This document shows, one piece after another, positions 46,501 through 58,500 of a DNA stretch of 64,000 bases (positions are counted from its first letter, which is position 1; every line of letters starts with the position of its first letter). The position numbers were made by a program, and so were the translations under genes. The stretch covers positions 35,206,263 to 35,270,262 of the forward strand of contig NC_092800.1 of NCBI RefSeq assembly GCF_918797505.1. Direction: 5' to 3'. Below the pieces are notes generated by a model, which worked only from the letters and a program-made list of their open reading frames with translations, made no database searches and was not told the DNA's origin. This stretch comes from Bemisia tabaci (taxonomy: Eukaryota > Arthropoda > Insecta > Hemiptera > Aleyrodidae).

Positions 46501-49500
46501 AATAGCTGATGTGGCTTGGTTCCTTTCTGTTTAACGCGGTCCACTTGTGTGTTGAATATTCAAACAAAATGAATGGCTCTATCATGTATTATGGGAAATT
46601 TTAATGGAGTTTGTCAAATTTTACTCTGTAGCAGCACGTAAAAGCTGTACTTAGTTGTACCAGGTAATAACAAAAATTCTAACAATATGACTGACCTTGA
46701 TCGAGATATAGCTCTTAGTTTTTTTTTGCTTTGAAAGCGGAGAGAAAACCGAGTTCCGGCAACTACTGCTGGCATGTGCCAGGAACGGGCGGACAGTCCC
46801 TCCCCCCGAAAGTCGCAAGCAACTGACAGGGAAATCGAGAGGGGCACTTGCACTCAGCACACACGAGATTGAGGCATGCTCGATGGTCAGCAGTGCACGA
46901 CTGGGTTTGGACCCTGACTAAAAATCTCTGCACCCCCCCCCCCTCCCACCCAGTAGGGGTGTTCAAACGAATTCTTGCCGGAACACTTTCGATATCGTCT
47001 CTTATTGAAACTGGCGGCAGTACCGACAGCAGCGATGATATCGACAATAGCCGGCCTTATCGGATTTTTAAGAGCTCGCACTCAATGCATTGTTGCCCCG
47101 TGCGTCGGCTTATCAGATTGCCTAGCGCAGCGGCCCGTCAAATAGATGTACAAATGGCAACAGCGTATTTTTGCCAGCTCCAAAAACTCTGATCGCTATC
47201 GGCAAGAGCGCTCTTATCGTAACTTTTTCTTAACGGAACTGTTTCGGTAGCTTACCGACAATCGTTAAAACAGCCCTACCCCTCAGTCACAAGGACTGGT
47301 GATTCTCCCGGCGAGACATCCCGACCAGATGAGGCAGGCCCGACCATTCCTCTTGTGGGTATGCAAAGGCATCGGTGAACATACCACCTAAAAAATCCCT
47401 AGCTGCCAGGAATTTGATTAGTTCTAAGTCAAAGAATATGCAATTGATTCCTCAACAGTTATGTTAATCTTGTGTTCTTATCCTTTAACGTTTTCAGGGG
47501 TGCTGGGCGTTTGATCCGAACTGCCACAACCAGACCAGATGTGTGGAGACAGCTTCGGAACATAAAGATATGTTTTATTGTTGTTGCGAAGGTGACATGT
47601 GCAATAGTAGAGTGTATTGGGAGCCCACTCCTACCATCGTTCCGAAAATAACCGGTGAGTAACTCAGTTAATTAAAATTATATCAATAACCAAGAAACTG
47701 GATATGGTTGAATGAGCAATCAATACAAAATCGCAGCCAGGGTAGGAGTTTTTATCAAACTCCAAAAAAATACTTAAAAGGTTAAAAGTTAAATTGTTTA
47801 CTCACTCGCACGTTTTTTGAATTATTTTTCCGCAGACGCGTTTCGGTCAGTACGGACCATTTTTGATGCTCAATTGCGACTCCGAGTCGAGTCGCGATCG
47901 AGCATCGAAAATGGTCGGTACTGACCGAAACGCGTCTGCAGGAAAATAATTAAAAAAACGTGCAACTGAGAAAACAATTTAACTTTTAACCTTTTAAGTC
48001 ATTTTCTTGTGCGGTAAAGCTCCCCCAAAAGTATTCCAAAAACATAACGGAGATCAATATCAGATCGTCAATGGGCCTGTTGCAAACTTTTGCTAGGGCA
48101 AAAATAAGAATTTGTACTCATTGATAGTGTCTCTAAAATAACGATGAGCGCATCAGTAAAGTCTGAAATGCACTCCTTACTTCACAATTCGCGCAAGAAA
48201 TTTGCGTTTTTTCAAGCTTCCCGCTTCAAAAACGATACCACGGCACAGGTGAACATTTCGTTAGAGGAGTTATTCCATCAAACCCTTGCTCATAAGGATA
48301 CTATGCAATATGCAACACAGCGGATGCCAATCCGCCAAAACACATGTGACAGGGCTCTGATTCTAACCACCCGATAACAATCGGCGTGTTTACATTCACA
48401 TTTTTCTTGCATTGATAAATTTCTGCCTTGATTTACCTCGTGCTCTCCTCAATTTGCGCACAGAAGCGTTGGCCATGTTGAGCAGGGATTGAACGGAACG
48501 ACTCCTCTAACAAAATGTTCACCTGTGCTGTAGTATCCTTTTTGAAGCGGGGAGCTTGAAAAACGCAAATTTCTTACGCAGATTGAGAAGTTAGGAGTGC
48601 ATTGCACAGTTTGCGGATGCGCTCATCGTGATTTTTGAGACATTATTTGTTAGGAACAACTCTTATTTTTGCTCTAGAAAAAGTTTGCAATAGACCCATT
48701 ATATTGCAAAGAAAAGAAAAAAACTTCTTATCCAAATTTTGTAGAAGGTGTATGAATATTCACTTCAACCTACCAACTGACTCTTGATCTGTCTTTGTCA
48801 TAGTGCACGCAGCTATTCTGTTCAGTTGGACAAAAATCAGTAACTTGTGAATCCTCAAAGTATTCCGAAAACTCAAGGAGGGTGGTTTAATTAATGGGAA
48901 TACTTTGAGCAATCCGATTGCCTATCTGAGAGATCTCAAAAATTACTGAATTTTGATCTAGGAATGAGCTGACTTGAGTATCGATTTTGAGATATTCCCA
49001 TGAGCATTTGAATTCGTTAGAATGAACATAATGTTGCACAATCGAAGGAACATGTGAATGGCTTTTTTATCCTGTTTTAGAATAAAACAACCCTCTACAC
49101 TGATATTTTGTCAAAAAAGTTTCGATTTTTAACTAAAAACTTAATCCAATTAAGTCAAAGTATTATGTTTTATTTCAGCCAAAAATAACACCTCGCCTGG
49201 TTGGAATGAAAAGATCCTGTATTTACTGTTAGTAGTTTTTGCCTTGAGTCTTGGATCTACCATCTCCTATCGATTTTTCCGGAAAAAGAAGGGGTTCAGT
49301 CAGGTGAGTAATGATGCTCAGATGCTCATCATACTTAGCTTTAAGCCTTTCTCCTTGTTTCAAATAAAAAATATCATATTTCTGTCAAAGTTTGTGGATA
49401 AAAGACTGCTTTTCTACAATGAAATTTACATCAGTGTCCCAAAAAAGGAATGCATTCATCACTTTCCCTTGCGGATTCTGCAAAATTCTCTTTGAGCCAT

Positions 49501-52500
49501 ACTAAAAATCTAAATATGTATCTAATCTATTGGATCTAAATCCACCAGTTTAATCGGCACTGTCACTCTTTTGAAACTTAATTAACATTTCGAAGTTCAG
49601 TCCAAAACACTGCCGTCCAAAGCAAAATTGCTGTGCTTAACAGTGGCGTGGCGTCCATAGGTTCGCAGTGTTCGCCGAACACCCTAAAATATTTTGAAAC
49701 AATTAATAAATTATGGCTAAGAATGTGGGAAGTAGTACAGAATACAGAATTGTAGATCGCAAGTAAGTATCGGGCTCTTGGCTTCCGACAGCGGCATGCG
49801 GCGCGGCGGAGAGAGAAAATCCTGTGACGCGTGGTCCGCACCGGCTACCGAACCTGGATGATCTGCGTACGGTGAGGAGAGAGAACCTGGGTGCAATGAT
49901 GAAGGGGCAAAGGGTGCACGAGAGAGGAGAGGCACCGGCGCGCGGCGCAGAGCGGAGCGTGAGCATTGGGTTCGAAGACGAGTGCGGACCGCGCTCGCGG
50001 AGGGAACACAGCAGAGAGAAAAGGGAGGGGAAAAGAACGAGAGAGGAGAGCTGCTCATCAGTCCAGCTGTTTCTTATAGCAGTGGTCCGCAGGGGTTTGC
50101 GAACCGCCGAATTTCCTCTATGCCACGATTCGCCCTCCGCTTCCCCCCTGCGCCTGCGGGCCGCATCTCCCAGTTTTTCAGTCTCCTTCTCCCACCTCTC
50201 TCTGCAGGTGCGTGTTGCGAAAGTACGTTATCATTTAACAAAATAAATTACAGGAAAACGATCGGTAAAAAGAACAAAATTTCAATGACAATTTACCGGC
50301 CCAATTTTCACCAGAAAGGGTTGAAATCGTGTTCTTGCGGCTTCATTTTTTCAAAAGTTTCCGGGGGAGGCCCCCCGAACCCCCCTTTAAGGAAGGGGAG
50401 TGAACCTTTCTAACCCCCCCCCCCCCCCCCCTAAAGTTAACACTCCTACCGAACGCCTACCGGATATAGTCACGCCACGCCACTGGTGCTTAACTTCATT
50501 TTAGATTTTTTCATTTTTTTCCTGTCAGTCTTCTTTTAAAACAGAGAAATGAACGGACATTCATACCTCATAATTTCAGAATAATTGCAACATACTGTCT
50601 AGAAATCAAATTAACAAGATGAAGCATACTAGTGATCAGGTGCTCTCATATTAGAACAGTATGTGTGGAAGAAAAAGGCAAAATATGAATATAATTAAGG
50701 CATTTTTGCTGCGGACGGCAGAATAGTAAATTTTGCATGGTGGAAGCCTGGTGATCCTACACAATCTAAAGTCCAGCACACCTAATCGAGTGTCGTCAGA
50801 TTCAAAAACATAGTTTTAATATCAACTTTTAGCTGAACGGTGACAAGTCTTTTTGAAAATCGTATGTACTCATCATTTCATTTCGAAGGTTGCAAAATGC
50901 TCAATGTGTGGAATAGCCTCCACGTTTTGCCGTGAATTTTTTTACTCGTAGTTTTCCTGATTATTTGATACTTCCAGTACTGCCTCGTTAAGCACTCTTG
51001 TACTCCTGAATAAGGGAGTACAAGGCTGTTATAATGTCCTCCCTCCCTTTTAGCCTTATTTGATCTACAGGCAGCTTTACTTCGAAGAATGTCTGCTCTA
51101 ATAGTTTCGAAATGAAGTAACGGTAAACACCCTGAGAGCGATCTTATCAGTGAATGTAATTCAAATCAAATGAGCAATCACAAGTGCAAAAATTTTCGAG
51201 AACTACCATTCTTAACAAAAATCTCTCTACTGCAATACACAAAGGCATTTGTTTATTACATCAAACGTATCAGAAAACACGAAGTAGTTCACCCCTGCAT
51301 GCCTTTAATTTTGAAAACAAATCATGAGAATTTCTTCTTAATAGAATGTCACCTTAATTTTAGTTAAATTTTTAGTTCGCTCCAATTTGAATGTAGACTC
51401 ATAGAAATAGAGTATATGTATCACATTTTACTAAACAGCAATTTTATTTTTTCCCCTATCTATCATTCTTTTGGATATTTTCAGTGGGTAAGTATCATTT
51501 TTTAAGTATTTTATTTTATTTTTCTTTTCCTCTCTTTCGAGTTGTACGACTTCAATTCCATCCAGCAACTTTTTTTAACTTTCTAACCCTAAGTTTGAAA
51601 GGTTGTTTTAAAAGGTCTTCAAATTTTGAAAATACTAATCAGTTAATTTTCTCCTAAATTATTTGCGGGATAATTACTACTGCATAATTGTTGCAAAGTT
51701 ACAGTTTCTCTCTTTTGTACCTCTTCATTTTCCATTCTCTAGTTTTGACGGTATGGTTGATGACTGCATTATCGTTTTAAGGAATGTTTTGGAATTTTCA
51801 AGGCTTATTCAGGGAACTTAAATCTTTGACAGACAAAATTAACTACTTCCTCTTCAAAATTCATGTCTCAACACAAACCTTTTTTTTGTTTAAAGTATTT
51901 TTGGCAAACTCTCTTTGATTATGTCAGAGTTTCTCCTTGTAACGGACTATTCATATTTTCAGGGGCCGTCATTGGATTCATCCAATTGTCTTTCTTCATC
52001 CCCGTTGATGGGCAATCGCTCCATTCAACTGATGGAAAGGATAGCATGTGGTAGATTTGGCACGGTTTACACAGCAAAATACAATAAAACCACCGTTGCT
52101 GTCAAAATATTTTCAACGCAGGTAAAAAGATTTCTATTTGGATCAATTTAATCGATCGATGTTGAAACCCAACATGTCCATTTTCCGAATAACCCTGTTT
52201 GATGGTGTAAGTCTGCAATTACATAACTCGTTTGTGGTGTCTGAAAATCTCTGCCTCTATGTTTTTTTCTTAAAGAAGAACAAATTGACATCATTTCTTA
52301 AAGTTCATGCAGAATTTTCTTCGCACAGAGAAGAAAAATCACGGCAGTTTTAAAGAATTGCCGTCGAGTAGTTGTCCGTTCAAAAAATAAAGTATGACAG
52401 GAAGTCTGTGACGTTGCAAACCGAGTTATGTGATTGCCAACTTACACCGTCGTGATGTCCATGAGAATGCTTATATTCCAGGGCTCACAAGATAACAAAC

Positions 52501-55500
52501 ATGCTCAGTTTTAACACCAACTGTTTTAATTTTACAGAGTCGGCGCCAAATAACTATACGCTTTTTTAGACCGGGACAGAAGATCCTTTGTGACATAGCG
52601 ATTCTTGCATTTACTTTCAATGTTAAACTAACATCAGACGATTTTCTGTCACAGTCTGTAAGTGCGTAAATTTATTTTCCATGGACTCTATCCTGTGAAA
52701 AGTGTAATCTCATCTTGGTTAATCTGCAATTCGAGGTGCTAAGGAACATAAAGTGAGGATCTGTTTTCCAACTGTTTGCTTCTCAAATTTTTAAATTTTC
52801 CTCAAATGAAAATTTTTATTTCTTACTGCACGTGCATCTCTCGAAAGCACAGTCAAAAATAGACAAAACTAAATTTTTTCAATCTTTTCCATGGCTGTAG
52901 AACTCATAAGACACTTTAATTTTGTCAAGATAAAACTCAAATTTTTTTTTTCAATGAAACAGGACAAGCAACTATGGTTAACAGAACAAGGAATTTTCAT
53001 GTTGGCTCATATGCAACATGAGAACATCCTTCATTTCATTGGTGCGGAAGTACGGGGTAACGAATTAGAAACACAATTTTGGCTTATCACGGAATATCAT
53101 TCACATGGCTCTCTGTGTAACTACCTAAAAGGAAACACCATAACGTGGGCTCAGTTGTGCAAGATATGTCACTCCATGGCCAAGTAAGTATAATATGACT
53201 ACACAATTTCACATTTATTTTAATGACTTCCTGAAATTAATCAATCTCTTCCTAGGGGCTGTTCAAGTATTATGGGAGGCTTTTTTGCCAAATTTTTGAC
53301 ACCCCCGCCTTATCCTCCCTGCAGCCTGATTGTTAAATTGTTGTGTTTGTCGGCTAGACATAGATACATAGGTTAAAAGGCGGAGCGTGATTGGTCGGCT
53401 ATGTCTCATCGCTGCTTTGTTGTGCCTATGTTGGGTGGAACTTACGACAAGCTAACGACACCTCTTAAGTTTTCGACAATATGTCGTCCATTCTACCTGA
53501 CAAAGGCACGATAAAGCAGCGATAAGACATAGCCGACCAATCACGCTCCGCCTTTTAACCTATGTCATCTATGTCTACCTGACAAACACAAAATTTCAAC
53601 GATCAGGCTGCTGCTTATAAGGCATATGTTCAATAAGTCTCTCAACCCCCCTCTTGAATTATGCAAGATTGCGTTGACCCCTCCTCAATTTTTTAGGAAA
53701 TTTCGAAGAAAGCCTGGAAAAAAAATGGTGATGAATTGAAATGATGATGATATTGAAAAATATGAAATCTATGATTATGATAATTTTTTACTCTCTTGAT
53801 TTTGCTCTATTGGATAAACGCTGGCTGTCAACTGTAACTTCTAAACAGTTTACTGTAGAAGTTCAACATGAGAGTGAATTGTACTAGGTGAGGTCATTGT
53901 CCTGGAAAACTAATTTCAAATAATTGAATCTGAACATCGTTAAGATGGGATGGAAGTTGATTAATAATTCTGATTCCAATTTATTATGTATGAAGGAATG
54001 ATTCGATTTCTGACTTTATTTTACAATATAAACTTGTGTTTTTCAGAGGACTGATGCATCTTCATGAGGAACTTCCACCCACAAAGGGGGAAGGATACAA
54101 ACCAGCTGTAGCACATAGAGATTTTAAAAGTACGAATGTACTTCTCAAAGAAGACCTGACAGCGTGTATTGCTGATTTCAATTTAGCCTTAATTTTCCTT
54201 CGTGGTAAACCCTGTGGAGATGTCCATGGCCAGGTATGTGACATCGTAATTTTAATTTGTTCACTCATTATAGAATTTAAAGCTATCTACTGTAATTATC
54301 GCAGTTTCAGTAACATTTCCAAGTCAAACGTCTGGTTAAAAAAGAGAATGGAAAGAAAAATTACCGTAACCAATTGAATATTACTATGGTCAACCCTTTC
54401 ATCACCAGGCTAGATTCTGCGCTTCCATACCCTGCAACTTGGATTGGTCGTATTGCAAACGAATCGTAAATAGCATGCCAGGAAGTGTTGAAAGTTGTAC
54501 CTCAGATTCTTCTCAACAGATGGAGCTACAAATGTGAAAACCCCTGAAAAGAGGTTGTTGAGTAGTGGCGACATTGCTACAGGAAGTCAGATGCTGTGTT
54601 TGTGCTAATGAAAAGGTAAATGAAGAATGAAAATAGCCAGCCTCACTTTGTGGCAACATTGACGCTGAGCTTGAGACGACAACGCGTGACCTATAATCTC
54701 AAGCCAGCGCACCACCATGCCTCCACACATTTTTCTGCCATCTTTCTTCTCTCAATATAAATTATGCTAGATTTTTTCGTGTGCAACTCAAACTTCTTTA
54801 ATGAATATCATCATACCTCGCCCCTGAGAATTGATTTTTCTCCTTGTTACCGTCCTTAAAACAAATTAAGCTATAAGTGAAAGCTCAGTTGTCCTAATAT
54901 CCTAGTGCTTTCAAATGAAGCATTAAAAAATGACTCAACAGACTCACTCTTTGTTCTTCAAGCAATTTTCAAAATGATGCCTTTGACTAATACTTTGAAT
55001 GATATTTCAGGTGGGCACAAGAAGGTATTGGGCCCCAGAAGTGCTAGAAGGAGCAATCAATTTCTCTCGCGATGCCTTCCTGCGGATAGACATGTACGCT
55101 TGTGGCCTAGTTTTATGGGAAGCTGCCTCCCGGTGTACTCAACAAATGGTACATTATTATCTCTTTTTTAGAATTTGTCTCTGCGCTTATAAATCCTGCA
55201 TCGATTCGATTGGCCCATTAAGAGTCAATTGGATTGGTCCTTCGGCAGTCGATTTGACTGGACTATAGACAGTTGACTTGACTTGCCTGGTGACTCATGA
55301 CTCTACTGGTCAATCGACAGATAATTTGGTTAAATAATCAACAGAAAATTCGACTGATCGATTGACAGCTGATTCAGCTAGGTGATTAACAGTTCAGGCT
55401 GTCTGTAAGTCCAGAATTTCCGGAGAGTCTGGAAATAGTACGGATATTTTAAGAGCGGTCTGAAAGTACTGAAAAAGTGCGGAAATTCCGCAAGAAGGTC

Positions 55501-58500
55501 CAGAATGTTTTTTTAATCAAAAAGTGATAAAAATCGCTCACTCACTTGAGCGTACTTACTGGTCAGAAAAACATGAAATAGCGAGCAAACGCATTTTAAA
55601 GAAAGAGGTTAACGACGCAAGAGAGCTAGATGTGTGGGAAAACATATATATCCATAGTACCAACAATTTCAACACAGACTTGGTGGGTACAAATAACATC
55701 CTATTTAAATTCATTGAAACATGGCAATCAAGCACCAGCGCATGGATCAGGAAAGGAAAATAAAATCTCAGTTCGCTGCCGGCTGATGATGATGCCATCT
55801 CGACCCCGAAACGCGTTTCGATTAAATTAATTTAGTGCAAGTGAGTACGCAATTTTTATCACTTTTTACAAAAATTGTCTTGTGACTGTCCCCTACAAAA
55901 GTTTTCATGTTTTTTTAAATTGTTGTCATGTTTGTCGCAATTTGAGGGAGGAATTCAAGTCTTTGAAATTTTTTGAATCTCGTCAATTGGAGGTACTGAA
56001 AAAATACTGAATTTTCTGAGAAGGAGGTACTGAATTTCTTGGGAACGTACTGAAAAAGTACTGTAAAAGTACTGATTTTTGGCCAGCCTGTTTCAGTAGA
56101 CACCCTGCAGTTGATTTGAGGTCAATTGACTGTAGATTCAACAGTAGATTGACAGACAATTAATAAAACTTTCGATCAGTCAATCTATCTAAAAGGACCC
56201 CGCACACCTCTTATAGGAAGCTGCACCATGAAGGATTGCCTTCTGACTTATGTCATTCGATTCTCCTCAAGATGCTGATCAAAAGCTGCGCCAACTTTCT
56301 ACGATGCACCATTTTCGCAAAAAACTTATGAAAAGATTCAATTATTTGGCGACTATGAATCAAAAAGAACAAAGCATTTGAGAACAGGCCCGATGTGAAT
56401 GAAGAAAAAACGCAGCGCGTGTTCGTCTTCTTATCTGTACCTGCCGACTCAGGGGCTATCTCCCTCCCGCACTCGCCCGGTAGACGTTCAGACTTTCCTG
56501 TTCTTATGCTCCTCAAGAATCTGATTTGGATGGTGGTCGAGCAAAACGGCGTGCGGAATCCGAGATAAGACTGCCGCTCGGTGCGGGAGTCCCCATGATT
56601 TCCTTGTTGTCACACAGTCGCTTGTCAATTGAGCACTGAAATGAGGAATCTCTCTGGCTTTTATCACCGAATAATTGAATCTTCTCATAGGTTTTTTGCA
56701 AAAACGGTGCATCGTAGATAGTTGGCGCAATTATAACTTTTGATCAGCATCTTGACGAGAATCGAATGACATATGTCAGAAGGCAATTCTTCATGGTGCA
56801 GCTTCCCATAAGAAGAGTGCAGGGTCCTTTGATGGGTCGATCCATCAAAGATTTGACTGGTCTATCAACAGCTGCCTCAACCGGTTGCAAAGGAAGATTT
56901 GACCGGTTAATCATCATTATTGCTCGATGCGGCATCATGCTTTTGCCCGATTGGCCAGCCATTTTTTCTTATTTATTTCGGGTTCTTTTATTTATTTTTA
57001 AGCCTCAAATTAAAAGCAACCAATTACATATCATACACTTTTTACGTCTATTTGTGTTTGTATCCTAGTTCTTATTTTTCAATTAATGGTTTCTCAGGGT
57101 CCCATACCAGAATATAGACTGCCATTTGAAGAGGAAGTGGGGCAACTACCTTGTTTAGAAGATATGCAAGAAGCGGTTGTTCATAGGAGACAAAGACCGA
57201 CAATACCTGACTCTTGGAGGGACTCCACTCACAAGGTAAGGTCTTTTAATGGATTTTAATTTTATATCTACCACCTTTTATGTAAAAATTAAAAAAAATT
57301 ACCTGAAACAAATTGGAGAAAAAAAACTATCTGTAACATGCTATTTATCTCAAAATATCTTTAGTGTGTCATATACAGTACTCTCTTGCTACAACGAATC
57401 AGCATGGGACCGGGCAATTCTTTCGCAAAAGAGAGAGTTTCGTTATAATGAGCGTTGTTATAGCAAAAAAATACTGTAATAAGAAACATGACAACCTTAT
57501 TGTATCTTTTTCTTTGACCCAATGAAGGTTCAAATTAGGGGTCCACAAAGCAGCTTTTTTCAAAGCGAATCGAAGCGGACAAAAAAACCTTCAAATACGC
57601 TGGATGCAATCCACGGAATTTTGTGGCACTTCAGCAAGTTGACACTCAGCATGCGGCGGTGTTGATTTAATTGAACACCGGGAAATACGTGGAGAATACA
57701 TTCATTAAATTTTCCCCCTTTTCCCTTAAATTTTTTAAGGTTTTTTTTAAATTTGTCATCGGTTTTGCTTTAATTATCACGGAATGATTAAAAAGTAAAA
57801 ACTGTTTTTACTTTTAATACTGTTTTTACTAATTTTTTTTTTTTTTATCTATTTTAATTTCAAACATAGTAATACCCACCAAATGATGGTAAATATAAAT
57901 TGAAAACCATCGATTTAAAATTTTCAAAAAATTTTATTATGATGGAATTAAGGTTAGGAGAAAAGGCGCTTATACGCGGAGCGGCCGCCAGCGCATGCGC
58001 AAAGAACCAGTTTACGCAGAGAATTATCCATCAATCATTGGCATTCGGCATCGATTTCAAAAGAGCGCGAAAATTTGAATTACCGCAAAATTTTTGCTTC
58101 GCTTGGCTTTTCTCGACCTCGCGCTTCGCTTCGCAAAATGCGAAGCTTCGCGGACCCCTAGTTCAAATCAGAGATATCGTTCACCTTGGTTCATTTTTGA
58201 AATTTTACATTGTAAATTTCTATAATTTCTTATATGGTATGATAAATCCACCAGACAAGGTGCAAATTAAAGCATTATGATTTATTTGTTCTCATCAGAA
58301 CTTCTCTGAAAACACAATTTGCGCAGCAATACCTAATGCAGCTCCTAAGATATGAATTAACACTCTTTTGTAGCGCTGGTTACAAAAATTTTGATTTCCC
58401 GGTCAGTAGATAAACCAAATTCCACGTGAATCAATTTGCATACAACGATTTTTGCAGGCCCTGTGGTGTTCAAAGTGTAAATAACATGCGGTATTTGTAA

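Larger units (their letters stand above)
55180..56925. repeat. Degenerate TTGACTG/CAATCGACAG repeat tract, split by two elements
   Basis: 55190-55394, 56108-56191 and 56831-56925 share reiterated words such as gtcaattgg, gtcgatttgact and ggtcaatcgacag. They were probably one tract before insertion of 55395-56107 and 56192-56830. Confidence 0.6.

Noticed and set aside
46848..47192. 114-codon + strand ORF in a receptor intron
   Set aside because: Overlaps the GTAGGGG-ended MITE and a C-rich tract; no protein family recognised.
49824..50413. 140- and 143-codon overlapping ORFs
   Set aside because: Both lie inside the GC-rich hAT, where long chance ORFs are expected; no transposase motif.
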